Below the pieces are notes generated by a model that worked only from the letters and a program-made list of their open reading frames with translations, was not told the DNA's origin and searched no databases. A stretch of DNA of 64,000 nucleotides from Pseudomonas sp. ICMP22404 (GTDB lineage: Bacteria > Pseudomonadota > Gammaproteobacteria > Pseudomonadales > Pseudomonadaceae), in NCBI RefSeq assembly GCF_006227205.1, contig NZ_VCNG01000010.1:210253-274252 (forward strand), given 5' to 3'. Numbering within the stretch: the first letter of the stretch is position 1; each line of letters starts with the position of its first letter. Below are positions 43,710-52,810 of the stretch, in pieces. The translations under genes and the position numbers were made by a program.

Positions 43710-44495
43710 ATGAAGCAGACGCAGTACGTGGCTCGCGAGCCCGATGCGCAAGGTTTTATCCACTACCCCGCCGAAGAACATGCGGTGTGGAACACGCTGA
43801 TCACCCGCCAGCTGAAAGTCATTGAAGGCCGTGCGTGCCAGGAATACCTGGACGGTATCGACAAGCTTGGCCTGCCCCACGACCGCATCCCGCAGTTGGG
43901 CGAAATCAACAAAGTGCTGGGCGCGACCACGGGCTGGCAAGTGGCCCGGGTACCGGCGCTGATCCCCTTCCAGACCTTCTTCGAATTGCTCGCCAGCAAA
44001 CAGTTTCCGGTGGCGACCTTCATTCGCACCCGGGAAGAACTGGACTATTTGCAAGAGCCGGACATTTTCCACGAGATCTTCGGCCACTGCCCGCTGCTGA
44101 CCAACCCCTGGTTCGCTGAATTCACCCACACCTATGGCAAGCTCGGCCTGCAGGCGTCCAAGGAAGAGCGTGTCTACCTGGCGCGCCTGTACTGGATGAC
44201 CATCGAGTTCGGACTGGTGGAAACACCGCAGGGTCGACGCATCTACGGTGGCGGCATCCTGTCTTCGCCCAAGGAAACCGTGTACTGCCTGTCGGACGAG
44301 CCGGAGCACCAGGCCTTCGATCCGCTGGAAGCCATGCGCACGCCTTATCGCATCGACATCCTGCAACCGGTGTATTTCGTCCTGCCAGAGCTCAAGCGTC
44401 TGTTCGACCTGGCCCATGAGGACATCATGGGCATGGTCAAGCGCGGTCGGGAACTGGGGCTGCACGCACCGAAATTTCCGCCAAAAGCCGCCTGA
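43710..44495 (+). CDS. phhA: PhhA, phenylalanine 4-monooxygenase
   Basis: Tetrahydrobiopterin- and Fe(II)-dependent hydroxylation of phenylalanine to tyrosine. 261 residues, the compact bacterial catalytic domain without an ACT domain. The iron ligands are the two His of DIFHEIFGHCPLL and the Glu of WMTIEFGLVE. First gene of phhABC, under PhhR; 98 bp separate it from phhB. Confidence 0.97.
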   Translation: MKQTQYVAREPDAQGFIHYPAEEHAVWNTLITRQLKVIEGRACQEYLDGIDKLGLPHDRIPQLGEINKVLGATTGWQVARVPALIPFQTFFELLASKQFPVATFIRTREELDYLQEPDIFHEIFGHCPLLTNPWFAEFTHTYGKLGLQASKEERVYLARLYWMTIEFGLVETPQGRRIYGGGILSSPKETVYCLSDEPEHQAFDPLEAMRTPYRIDILQPVYFVLPELKRLFDLAHEDIMGMVKRGRELGLHAPKFPPKAA

Positions 44496-44593
44496 ATGGC
44501 GTTTTTTGATCCCAAGTGAGTCTGTTGCACCGCGCGACTTTGCTTTAGCGTGAGTGCATCGACGTTCTACCCAATTCGATCCAGGAACACACC

Positions 44594-44950
44594 ATGAACA
44601 CTCTGAACCAAGCCCATTGCGAAGCCTGCCGTGCCGACGCCCCACAGGTCAGCGACGAAGAACTGCCGGTATTGATCAAGCAGATCCCGGACTGGAACAT
44701 CGAAGTGCGCGACGGCGTGATGCAGCTGGAAAAGGTTTTCCTGTTCAAGAATTTCAAGCACGCCCTGGCATTCACCAACGCCGTCGGTGAAATCTCCGAG
44801 GCCGAAGGCCATCACCCAGGCCTGCTCACTGAGTGGGGCAAAGTCACCGTGACCTGGTGGAGCCACTCCATCAAGGGCCTGCACCGCAACGACTTCATCA
44901 TGGCCGCCCGCACCGATGACGTGGCCAAGACCGCCGAGGGCCGCAAGTAA
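44594..44950 (+). CDS. phhB: PhhB, pterin-4a-carbinolamine dehydratase
   Basis: Regenerates the pterin cofactor used by PhhA. 118 residues, family length. Conserved core: ISEAEGHHPGLLTEWGKV and WWSHSIKGLHRNDFIMA, with the catalytic His pair in GHHP and His in the second motif. The stop codon overlaps the next gene's start by one base (TAATG), so they are translationally coupled. Confidence 0.97.
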   Translation: MNTLNQAHCEACRADAPQVSDEELPVLIKQIPDWNIEVRDGVMQLEKVFLFKNFKHALAFTNAVGEISEAEGHHPGLLTEWGKVTVTWWSHSIKGLHRNDFIMAARTDDVAKTAEGRK

Positions 44951-46143
44951 TGCATTTCGACGCCATCGGCCGGGTGCCCGGCGACCCGATCCTCGGTCTG
45001 ATGGAGGCCTACGGCGCGGACAGCAATCCGAACAAGTTCGACCTGGGCGTGGGCGTCTATAAAGACGCCCAGGGCCTGACGCCGATTCTCGAATCGGTGA
45101 AACAGGCCGAGCGACGGCTGGTGGATCATCAGACCACCAAGACCTACATCGGCGGTCATGGCGACGCCGCTTTCGGGCGGTTGATCACTGCGCTCGTCTT
45201 GGGTGCCGACGCCCGGCAGATCGCCGAACAACGCGCCGGTGCCACCCAGACCCCGGGCGGCACCGGCGCCCTGCGCCTGAGTGCCGACTTCATTGCACAG
45301 TGTCTGCCAGGCCGTGGCGTATGGCTGAGCAACCCGACCTGGCCGATCCACGAAACCATTTTCGCCACCGCGGGCGTCAAGGCCAGCCACTACCCCTACG
45401 TGGGCAGCGACAATCGCCTGGATTTCGAGGCGATGCTGGCAACCCTCAACCAGGCACCGAAGGGTGATGTGGTCCTGCTGCACGCGTGCTGTCACAACCC
45501 TACCGGTTTCGATCTGTCCCAGGATCAATGGCGCCAGGTACTGGAGGTGGTGCGCAGTCGTGAGCTGTTGCCGCTGATCGACTTCGCCTACCAGGGCTTC
45601 GGCGACGGCCTGGAACAGGATGCCTGGGCAGTCCGGTTGTTCGCCCAGGCATTGCCCGAGGTGTTGATCACCAGTTCCTGCTCGAAGAACTTCGGCTTGT
45701 ACTGCGATCGCACCGGTGCGTTGATCGTCTGCGCCCGCGACGCCGACAAGCTGGTGGACATCCGCAGCCAACTGGCCAACATCGCCCGCAACCTGTGGTC
45801 GACACCGCCGGATCATGGCGCAGCGGTGGTGGCGACGATCCTGGGCACTCCGGAACTCAAGCGTCTGTGGGCCGACGAAGTGGAAGCCATGCGCCTGCGC
45901 ATCGCCCAGCTACGCAGTGGCCTGCTGGACGCCCTCGAACCCCACGGCCTGCGGGAGCGCTTCGCCCATATCGGGGTGCAACGCGGCATGTTCTCCTACA
46001 CCGGCCTGGCGCCCGAGCAGGTCAAGCAATTGCGTGAGCGGCACAGCGTGTACATGGTCGGCACGGGGCGGGCCAACGTGGCCGGCATCGATGCGACACG
46101 CCTGGACCGGCTGGCCGAGGCGATTGCGGACGTTTGCAAATAA
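44950..46143 (+). CDS. phhC: PhhC, aromatic amino acid aminotransferase
   Basis: PLP-dependent class I aminotransferase converting tyrosine/phenylalanine to the keto acids. 397 residues, like TyrB/AspC. PLP-binding Lys in SSCSKNFGLYCDRTGAL, substrate-binding Arg near the C terminus (YMVGTGRANVAGI), and LHACCHNPTGFDLS. Overlaps phhB by one base. A family A REP follows. Confidence 0.95.
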   Translation: MHFDAIGRVPGDPILGLMEAYGADSNPNKFDLGVGVYKDAQGLTPILESVKQAERRLVDHQTTKTYIGGHGDAAFGRLITALVLGADARQIAEQRAGATQTPGGTGALRLSADFIAQCLPGRGVWLSNPTWPIHETIFATAGVKASHYPYVGSDNRLDFEAMLATLNQAPKGDVVLLHACCHNPTGFDLSQDQWRQVLEVVRSRELLPLIDFAYQGFGDGLEQDAWAVRLFAQALPEVLITSSCSKNFGLYCDRTGALIVCARDADKLVDIRSQLANIARNLWSTPPDHGAAVVATILGTPELKRLWADEVEAMRLRIAQLRSGLLDALEPHGLRERFAHIGVQRGMFSYTGLAPEQVKQLRERHSVYMVGTGRANVAGIDATRLDRLAEAIADVCK

Positions 46144-46181
46144 CTGCTGTACCTGCATAACCCTGTGGGGAAAGGCTTTAT

Positions 46182-46318
46182 CTGTGGCGAGGGGATTTAT
46201 CCCCGTTGGGCTGCGAAGCAGCCTCAAAATCAGTCACTGCGGTGTATCAGATTACTTCTGATGTAGGCAGTTTGGGGGCTGCTGTGCAGCCCAGCGGGGA
46301 TAAATCCCCTCGCCACAA
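46182..46318. repeat. REP pair, family A, after phhC
   Basis: Inverted pair TGTGGCGAGGGGATTTATCC ... GGATAAATCCCCTCGCCACA with inner secondary arms (TTGGGCTGCGAAGCAGCC, GGCTGCTGTGCAGCC). Sits between the convergent phhC and nitroreductase genes. Confidence 0.9.
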
Positions 46319-46333
46319 AAGCTCGTCATTCCA

Positions 46334-46900
46334 TCACTGCAACCCAGTCCACTCGCGAACGAATTCAGCAATGTCTTCCTTCGGTGCCGTCCGCGCTTCT
46401 TTCTGCGGTGTGCCCAGGTACAGGAACCCGATCACCTCCTCCCCCACGTCAAGACCCAGCCCCTTGGCCACGTGCGGCGAGTACGCCAGTTCACCCGTGC
46501 GCCACACGCCACCAACGCCCTGGGCATACGCCGCGAGCAGGATCCCGTGGGCGGCGCAGCCGGCGGCCAGCAATTGCTCGGCTTTCGGGACTTTGAAATG
46601 GTCCTGTAAACGAGCGATCACCACCACGACCAATGGCGCACGCAGCGGGCCATTGAGGGCCTTTTCCACAACCGCCTCGGACACCAGTGGATCATTGAAT
46701 CGCGCCGCGTCCGCCAGCAGTTCGCCCATGCGATAACGCGCCTGCCCTTCGACCGTCAGAAAACGCCATGGCCGCAATTGGCCGTGGTCAGGAGCGCGCA
46801 TCGCCGCGGCGAACATGACCTCCCGTTGTTCAGGCGTGGGCGCCGGTTCCACCAGGCGTGGAACGGAAACACGGTTGAGCAAAGCATCGAGAGCCTGCAT
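46334..46900 (-). CDS. YdjA-type nitroreductase family protein
   Basis: FMN-dependent NAD(P)H oxidoreductase of the small YdjA subfamily. 188 residues, with the FMN-contacting RAPDHGQLRPWRFL near the N terminus and AAGCAAHGILLAAYAQGVG plus GFLYLGTP in the C-terminal half. Good ribosome site (GGGAGG). Physiological substrate unknown. Stands alone, convergent with phhC. Confidence 0.88.
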   Translation of the reverse strand: MQALDALLNRVSVPRLVEPAPTPEQREVMFAAAMRAPDHGQLRPWRFLTVEGQARYRMGELLADAARFNDPLVSEAVVEKALNGPLRAPLVVVVIARLQDHFKVPKAEQLLAAGCAAHGILLAAYAQGVGGVWRTGELAYSPHVAKGLGLDVGEEVIGFLYLGTPQKEARTAPKEDIAEFVREWTGLQ

Positions 46901-47065
46901 CGGGCCACCTCCCTGAAAAAATGTCTGGCTATTCTAGTGTCCTGTACGGCGAGTTAGTTAGCGCAAATTGGCCGCCGATGCACACGCCAGTCGCACCGGG
47001 CGCGGTTTACATGCCGCGAGCCGTCGGTAGAATGGCGCCCTTCCCTTCCAGCCCGAGCGGACTTC

Positions 47066-48520
47066 ATGGCGTTGCCGACCCTGCGGATCATTGGCTTCAT
47101 CATCGGCATCTTCCTGATCACCCTGGCGATCTTCATGGTCGTGCCCATGGCCACCCTGCTGATCTTCGAGCGCACCGGGGACATGCCTTCGTTCCTCTGG
47201 TCGAGCATGATCACCTTCGTCGCCGGCCTGGCCCTGGTGCTTCCCGGGCGCCCCGAGCACGTACACCTGCGCCCGCGAGACATGTACCTGCTGACGGTCA
47301 GCAGTTGGCTGGTGGTGTGCGTCTTTGCCGCGTTGCCGTTCCTGCTGACCCAGCACATCAGCTACACCGACTCGTTCTTTGAAAGCATGTCGGGAATCAC
47401 GGCCACCGGCGCCACGGTCCTGAGCGGCCTCGACACCATGTCCCCGGGTATCCTGATGTGGCGCTCGCTGCTGCACTGGCTCGGCGGGATTGGCTTCATC
47501 GGCATGGCGGTGGCGATCCTGCCGTTATTGCGCATTGGTGGCATGCGCCTGTTCCAGACCGAATCCTCGGACCGCTCGGAAAAGGTCATGCCCCGCTCCC
47601 ACATGGTTGCGCGACTGATCGTAGCGTCCTACGTCGGCATCACCATTCTCGGCACCCTGGCGCTCTGGTGGGCCGGGATGAGCCCGTTCGATGCCGTCAA
47701 CCATTCGATGTCGGCGATCTCCACCGGCGGCTTCTCCACCTCGGACCTGTCCCTGGCCAAATGGACCGAGCCGGCGGTGCACTGGGTCGCCATCGTCATC
47801 ATGATTCTCGGCAGCCTGCCGTTCGCCTTGTACGTCTCGATGCTGCGCGGCAATCGCCGGGCGCTGATCAAGGACCAGCAGGTCCAGGGCCTGATCGGCG
47901 TGCTGCTGGTGACCTGGCTGGTGCTCGGTACCTGGTACTGGGCGACCACCGACCTGCATTGGCTGGACGCGCTGCGGCACGTGGCCCTGAACGTGACCTC
48001 GATCGTCACCACCACCGGTTTTGCCTTGGGGGATTACAGCCTGTGGGGCAACTTCTCGCTGATGCTGTTCTTCTACCTGGGGTTCGTCGGCGGCTGCTCG
48101 GGGTCGACGGCCGGTGGGATCAAGATCTTTCGCTTCCAGGTCGCCTACATCCTGCTCCGGGCCAACCTCATGCAACTGATTCACCCGCGGGCGGTGATCA
48201 AGCAGAAATACAACGGTCACCGCCTCGATGAAGAAATCGTGCGTTCGATCCTGACGTTCTCGTTCTTTTTCGCCATCACCATCTGCGTGATCGCCCTGTT
48301 GCTGTCGCTGCTGGGAGTGGAATGGATGACGGCGCTGACCGGCGCGGCCAGCACGGTGTCCGGCGTCGGCCCGGGGCTGGGGGAGACCATTGGCCCGGCC
48401 GGCAACTTCGCGCCGCTGCCGGATGCAGCCAAGTGGATTCTGTCCGGCGGCATGCTGTTGGGCCGATTGGAGATCATCACGGTGTTCGTGTTGTGCATCC
48501 CGGCGTTCTGGCGTCACTGA
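47066..48520 (+). CDS. TrkH family potassium uptake protein
   Basis: Inner-membrane K+ translocating subunit of the Trk system, partner of TrkA. 484 residues, hydrophobic throughout with about ten membrane segments. The four filter-like loops are visible: GITATGATVLSG, SAISTGGFSTSD, SIVTTTGFALGD and STVSGVGPGLGE, with the conserved GGCSGSTAGGIKIFR helix. The last 44 bp overlap the 3' end of the convergent AraC gene. Confidence 0.93.
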   Translation: MALPTLRIIGFIIGIFLITLAIFMVVPMATLLIFERTGDMPSFLWSSMITFVAGLALVLPGRPEHVHLRPRDMYLLTVSSWLVVCVFAALPFLLTQHISYTDSFFESMSGITATGATVLSGLDTMSPGILMWRSLLHWLGGIGFIGMAVAILPLLRIGGMRLFQTESSDRSEKVMPRSHMVARLIVASYVGITILGTLALWWAGMSPFDAVNHSMSAISTGGFSTSDLSLAKWTEPAVHWVAIVIMILGSLPFALYVSMLRGNRRALIKDQQVQGLIGVLLVTWLVLGTWYWATTDLHWLDALRHVALNVTSIVTTTGFALGDYSLWGNFSLMLFFYLGFVGGCSGSTAGGIKIFRFQVAYILLRANLMQLIHPRAVIKQKYNGHRLDEEIVRSILTFSFFFAITICVIALLLSLLGVEWMTALTGAASTVSGVGPGLGETIGPAGNFAPLPDAAKWILSGGMLLGRLEIITVFVLCIPAFWRH

Positions 48521-49532
48521 CCGGTTTGGCCAGCCTCGCTGCCCGGTATTCGCCGGGCGTGACATCGAACCAGCGGCGAAAGGCGCGAAAAAAATTGCTC
48601 GGGTCGGCAAACCCCAGCAGATAGGCGATCTGCAGCAAGGTCGTGGCCGGCTGCGCCAGGTACTGCTCGGCCAGCTCGCGACGGGTATCGTCGAGCAAGG
48701 CCTGGAAACTGGTGCCCTCTTCCTGAAGGCGCCGTTGCAAGGTGCGCTGGGACAGATGCAGCGCCTGCGCCACCACATCACGCTTGGGTTCGCCCTGGGG
48801 CAACAACCGACACAGCACCTGGCGCGCCTTGTGGGTCACCCGGCTTTCCGAAAAACGCGCCAGGTACTCACCGGCAAACCGGTCGTGGAGCTGTGCCATG
48901 GCCTCGTTGGCCGTGGGCAGCGGAGCCTCCATGTCGGCCCGCTTGAAGACCAGCGCGTCATAGGGTGCACCGAACACCAGCGGCGCGCAGAATGCCTGTT
49001 GGTAAGGTCCACGATCCACCGGTTCGGCCCCCTGGAATAGCACTTTGACCGGATGCAGGGTGCGTCCGGTCAGCCAGTTGCACAGGCTCAGCGCACAGGC
49101 CAGGGACGCCTCGGTACTTTGCCGGGTGGTTGGGAGATGATCGCCATGCACCGTCAGAACCAGGGCGTAGTTGCCTTCCAGCTGGCGGATGCTCACATCG
49201 GCACTTTCGGCAATGATCCGCTGGTAACGCACCAGCCGCTGGAAACCTTCGATCAACGTCCGGCTGGACATCAGGGCGTAGCCGACTACATGGAACGACG
49301 CCGGGCGCACCACCTTGCCCATGTTCAGACCAATGGCCGGGTTCCCGGACAGCTCCACCGCCAGTTGCCAAAGGCGCGTCATCGAATCCTGGGGGAAGCG
49401 GGCGTCCGGATCGTCCAGTGCCGAAAAATCCAATCCCAATTGCTGGAACAGCGCACGACAATCCAGGCCGTCCATTTCCAGCGCCTTGACAATCCCCAAC
49501 GCCCAGCTTGAAGAAGTCGTTCGTTCACCCAT
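48477..49532 (-). CDS. AraC family transcriptional regulator (Arabinose_bd type)
   Basis: 351 residues. An N-terminal OruR/ArgR-like sensory domain (about 20-205, FSALDDPDARFPQDSMTRLW) and a C-terminal double HTH (about 235-340, LHLSQRTLQRRLQEEGTSFQ; IAYLLGFADPSNFFRAFRRW). Its target is not evident; such regulators usually control a nearby catabolic gene, but none is adjacent. Tail-to-tail overlap of 44 bp with trkH. Confidence 0.88.
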   Translation of the reverse strand: MGERTTSSSWALGIVKALEMDGLDCRALFQQLGLDFSALDDPDARFPQDSMTRLWQLAVELSGNPAIGLNMGKVVRPASFHVVGYALMSSRTLIEGFQRLVRYQRIIAESADVSIRQLEGNYALVLTVHGDHLPTTRQSTEASLACALSLCNWLTGRTLHPVKVLFQGAEPVDRGPYQQAFCAPLVFGAPYDALVFKRADMEAPLPTANEAMAQLHDRFAGEYLARFSESRVTHKARQVLCRLLPQGEPKRDVVAQALHLSQRTLQRRLQEEGTSFQALLDDTRRELAEQYLAQPATTLLQIAYLLGFADPSNFFRAFRRWFDVTPGEYRAARLAKPVSDARTPGCTTRTP

Positions 49533-49669
49533 GAGGTATCACTTGCATGACAAGCCGCAGAGTACGGCCGGATTTGCGAAGGATACTAAAGTGGCGCTCA
49601 TTGTCACTGGCCGTTGCGGATGATCGCTCTAGACTTGAAGACAGGACAATCACCAAAGAGCCTGCAGTC

Positions 49670-49981
49670 TTGGAAAACACCCGACAATTCAAGAGCTTTG
49701 CTGACTTCTACCCGTACTACCTGGGAGAACACAGCAATAGCACCTGCCGACGACTGCACTTCATCGGCACCTCGCTGGTCATTCTGATTCTCACCCTGGC
49801 GCTTGTCGCAACCGCCTGGTGGTGGTTGATTGCCTTGCCGGTGGCCGGCTACGGCTTTGCCTGGGTCGGGCACTTCTTCTTCGAAAAGAACCGACCGGCC
49901 ACCTTCAAACACCCGCTCTACAGCCTGCTTGGCGATTTCGTCATGTACCGCGACATGCTGCGGGGCAAGGTTCCGTTCTAG
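49670..49981 (+). CDS. Mpo1/DUF962-like small membrane protein
   Basis: 103 residues from the TTG at 49670 (MENTRQFKSFADFYPYYLGE). Upstream in-frame ATGs give an N terminus unlike the family. Conserved N-terminal HSNSTCRRLHFIGT, two hydrophobic helices (LVILILTLALVATAWWWLIA), and WVGHFFFEKNRPATFKHP. Related to yeast Mpo1, a 2-hydroxy fatty acid dioxygenase; the His residues could bind iron. Bacterial role unknown. Start codon uncertain. Confidence 0.75.
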   Translation: MENTRQFKSFADFYPYYLGEHSNSTCRRLHFIGTSLVILILTLALVATAWWWLIALPVAGYGFAWVGHFFFEKNRPATFKHPLYSLLGDFVMYRDMLRGKVPF

Positions 49982-49995
49982 GAAAAAAACGTCAC

Positions 49996-50029
49996 CCTGT
50001 GGCGAAGGGATAAATCCCCTCGCCACAGG
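49996..50029. repeat. Compact family A REP hairpin between convergent genes
   Basis: CCTGTGGCGAAGGGATAAATCCCCTCGCCACAGG in two abutting halves (arms 49996-50008 and 50017-50029), a near-perfect stem with a very short loop. It fills the 49-bp gap between the Mpo1-like gene and the phosphoesterase stop, so it may end both transcripts. It has no T-run. Confidence 0.8.
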
Positions 50030-50030
50030 C

Positions 50031-50846
50031 TCAGGCCGGTTCGGCGAGTTTGAGGGCCTTCAACTGGGCTTCGCGCGCCTGGGCATCCGCCAACCGGTAC
50101 AACTCGATCGAGCCGTCCCAGTGTTCGATCAGCGCCGTACAGGATTCGACCCAGTCGCCGCAATTGAGGTATTCGACCTCACCCACCTTGCGCATCTCGG
50201 CGTGGTGGATGTGGCCACACACCACACCATGCAATTCGCGCTTCACGCATTCATGGGCGATGGCTTCTTCGAAGTCGCTGATGAAGCTGACGGCGGTCTT
50301 GACCTTGTGCTTGAGGTACGCCGACAACGACCAGTAGCCGTAGCCATAGCGGGCCCGCCAATGGTTGAGCCAGCGGTTCAGCGTGAGGGTGAACTCGTAG
50401 GCTGAATCCCCGAGAAACGCCAGCCAACGGTGGTAACGGGTGATGACATCGAACTGGTCGCCGTGAATCACCAGCAGGTGCCGGCCGTCTGCGGTGACGT
50501 GCACCGCCTCGTCCACCAGTTGGATATTGCCCAGGATCAGCTTCGAATAGCGGCGCAGGAATTCGTCGTGATTGCCGGTGACGTAGATCACCTCGGTGCC
50601 GCGCTTGCTCATGGTCAGCAAACGGCGGATGACGTTGGTGTGGGCTTGGGGCCAATACATGCCACCGCGCAGTTTCCAGCCATCGATGATGTCGCCGACC
50701 AGATAAATCTTGTCGGCGTGATAGCCCTTGAGGAACTGCGACAAATGCTCGGCCTGGCAATCCCGGGTACCGAGGTGCACGTCGGATATCCACAGGGTGC
50801 GGACACGCTGCTTGCGGCTGGGTCTGGCGAGCTCGGCGCTGGTCAT
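50031..50846 (-). CDS. Calcineurin-like metallophosphoesterase (LpxH-related)
   Basis: 271 residues from the ATG at 50846, preceded by AGAGGG. Dinuclear metal motifs in order: WISDVHLGT, VGDIIDGW, VTGNHDEFL, IHGDQFD and VCGHIHHAEM. The closest functional family is UDP-2,3-diacylglucosamine hydrolase (LpxH/LpxH2) of lipid A synthesis. Pseudomonas also carries a canonical LpxH elsewhere, so the substrate is uncertain. Confidence 0.85.
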   Translation of the reverse strand: MTSAELARPSRKQRVRTLWISDVHLGTRDCQAEHLSQFLKGYHADKIYLVGDIIDGWKLRGGMYWPQAHTNVIRRLLTMSKRGTEVIYVTGNHDEFLRRYSKLILGNIQLVDEAVHVTADGRHLLVIHGDQFDVITRYHRWLAFLGDSAYEFTLTLNRWLNHWRARYGYGYWSLSAYLKHKVKTAVSFISDFEEAIAHECVKRELHGVVCGHIHHAEMRKVGEVEYLNCGDWVESCTALIEHWDGSIELYRLADAQAREAQLKALKLAEPA

Positions 50847-50980
50847 AAGCAACCCTCTGATCGTTTTCACCACTGTGCACACCGGCGGTTAATGGCCCAT
50901 GACAGACATATGTCCATTACGTGACAAGGCAACGCGACACGCCTTCGGTGTATGCTGATGGCCTGCCCCGGGAGACCGCG

Positions 50981-51730
50981 ATGAGACCGATCCTCACGCT
51001 GCGCCACTACAGCCACGACCTGATCGTCCACAGCCATAACCACGCCCAGTTGGTCTTCGGGCTGTCCGGCACGCTGGACTTCGAGGTGGAGGGACGTGGC
51101 AGTCAGGTGGTGCAACAGAGTTTCGTGGTGGTGCCGGCCGGTGCCCATCATGCTTGCGGCAGCCCTCTCGGCAGCCATTGCCTGGTGCTGGACGTCCCGG
51201 GCGATGAGTGGGTCGGCCAATGCCTCGGGGATCACGCCGACGCCAGCCGTCGCTTGCTGGACAACACCGCCCGCCTGCCCCTGGATGCGGGACAAAGCCA
51301 ATTGGTCAACTGGCTCGCAGGCAGTCCGGTGAATGACCCGCTGATCGCCCAGCAAGGTGCGGTACTGCTCCTGGCCAGCCTCAACGGCGCCCGCCAGGAA
51401 ACCACCGGCCGCCGGCGCTTGCCTTACGCCGCCCTTGACGCACACATCGACCAATACGCCGCCTACCCGCTGCAAGTGGCGGACCTGGCTCGGATCGCGG
51501 GACTTTCCGGTGCTCGCCTGCATGCACGTTTCGTCGCCGAATGCGGGCAAACCCCGATGGATTACATCCGCAGCCGCCGCTTGCACAAGGCCGTAGCGCT
51601 GCTGCGCGACTCGGACCTGCCCATCGGTGAAATCGCCCACCGGGTCGGCTACAGCTCCCAGAGCGCCTTCGCCGCGGCGATACTGCGCGAATTCGGCACG
51701 TCGCCAGGCAAACTGCGACGCCAGCGCTAG
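50981..51730 (+). CDS. AraC family transcriptional regulator (AraC_binding cupin type)
   Basis: 249 residues from the ATG at 50981 (GGGAG upstream; a longer start at 50921 is less likely). N-terminal cupin-like domain (YSHDLIVHSHNHAQLVFGLS) and a C-terminal double HTH (ARIAGLSGARLHARFVAECG; GEIAHRVGYSSQSAFAAAIL). It precedes an EamA exporter in the same orientation, which it may control. A perfect palindrome GACATATGTC at 50905-50914 in the upstream gap is a possible operator. Confidence 0.88.
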   Translation: MRPILTLRHYSHDLIVHSHNHAQLVFGLSGTLDFEVEGRGSQVVQQSFVVVPAGAHHACGSPLGSHCLVLDVPGDEWVGQCLGDHADASRRLLDNTARLPLDAGQSQLVNWLAGSPVNDPLIAQQGAVLLLASLNGARQETTGRRRLPYAALDAHIDQYAAYPLQVADLARIAGLSGARLHARFVAECGQTPMDYIRSRRLHKAVALLRDSDLPIGEIAHRVGYSSQSAFAAAILREFGTSPGKLRRQR

Positions 51731-51797
51731 CCTAACGCTAAAAAACGCCAGGATCGCGACAGACACCCACTCATCCAAAGGGTTTAAATATTGATCC

Positions 51798-51891
51798 CTG
51801 TGGGAGCGAGCCTGCTGGCGAATGCGGTGTGTCAGTTGATAGAAATGCTGACTGATCGGCCGCTTTCGCGAGCAGGCTCGCTCCCACAGGG
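51798..51891. repeat. REP pair, family B, upstream of the EamA exporter
   Basis: CCTGTGGGAGCGAGCCTGCT ... AGCAGGCTCGCTCCCACAGG, an exact inverted pair about 50 bp apart, between the AraC gene and the exporter. An open frame runs through it, but this is REP-encoded and not part of the exporter. Confidence 0.9.
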
Positions 51892-51919
51892 AATAGTGAT
51901 GGCTGATCTAAGGACTGCA

Positions 51920-52810
51920 ATGACTCCCCGTACCGCCCTGGGCGCCCTGCACATTGGCGCACTGATGTTTGGCCTGACCGGTGTGTTCGGCAAACTCGCC
52001 GCCGCCTCGCCGGCGATCATCGTATTTGGCCGCGCCCTGTTTGCCGTGCTGGCCCTGGCGGCCTTCGCCCGCTTCGCCAGCAGCACCCCATGGCAGAAAC
52101 TCCAGATACGGGACGGCTGGCGACTGCTGCTCAGCGGGCTGCTACTGGCTGGCCACTGGGTGAGCTTTTTCATCGCGGTAAAAATCGCCGGAGTGGCGAT
52201 CGCCACACTGGGGTTTGCCAGTTTTCCGGCCTTCACGGTGCTACTCGAAGGGCTGGTGTTTCGCGAACGGATTCGGGCCAATGAAATCCTGCTGGTGGTG
52301 TTGGTAAGCATTGGCCTGGTGCTGGTCACCCCTGACTTCGACCTGGCCAGCGGCGCCACCACCGGCCTGCTGTGGGCTGTGGCGTCGGGGTTGCTGTTTT
52401 CCCTGCTGTCGCTGACCAACCGCGCCGGCGCAGGCGCTGTACCCCCCGTGCAGGCGGCGCTGTGTCAGAACCTGGTCGTCGGGGCATGCCTGTTGCCGAT
52501 CGCCGCGCCACAACTGAGCGCGGTACGCCCGCTCGACTGGCTGTGGATCGGCCTGCTCGGGGTGTTCTGCACCGGCCTGGCCCATAGCCTGTTCGTCGCC
52601 AGCCTGAGCGTGATCAAGGCCCGCACAGCGGCGGTGGTGTTCGCCATGGAGCCGGTCTACGGCATCAGCGTGGCCTGGCTGCTGTTCGGCGAGACCCCGA
52701 CCCTGCGCATGCTGCTGGGAGGCGTGCTGATCATCGCCGCCATCGTCGTGTCGAGCCAGCTAAGCGGCGCGAAGAAACCGGTGACAGGCAGCGAAGCCCC
52801 CTCTCACTGA
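51920..52810 (+). CDS. EamA/DMT-type inner-membrane transporter
   Basis: 296 residues from the ATG at 51920, with AAGGA 5 nt upstream; an ATG at 51899 lies closer to the REP. Ten predicted membrane helices in two EamA repeats (ALHIGALMFGLTGVFGKLAA; TTGLLWAVASGLLFSLLSLT; VFAMEPVYGISVAWLLFGE). Drug/metabolite exporter of unknown substrate. Ends convergent with the SelW-like gene, overlapping it by 7 bp. Confidence 0.9.
   Translation: MTPRTALGALHIGALMFGLTGVFGKLAAASPAIIVFGRALFAVLALAAFARFASSTPWQKLQIRDGWRLLLSGLLLAGHWVSFFIAVKIAGVAIATLGFASFPAFTVLLEGLVFRERIRANEILLVVLVSIGLVLVTPDFDLASGATTGLLWAVASGLLFSLLSLTNRAGAGAVPPVQAALCQNLVVGACLLPIAAPQLSAVRPLDWLWIGLLGVFCTGLAHSLFVASLSVIKARTAAVVFAMEPVYGISVAWLLFGETPTLRMLLGGVLIIAAIVVSSQLSGAKKPVTGSEAPSH

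Noticed and set aside
43431..44645. N-terminal extension that would make PhhR 925 residues long
   Set aside because: The extension runs antisense to phhA; family length and the ACT domain fix the start at 43430.
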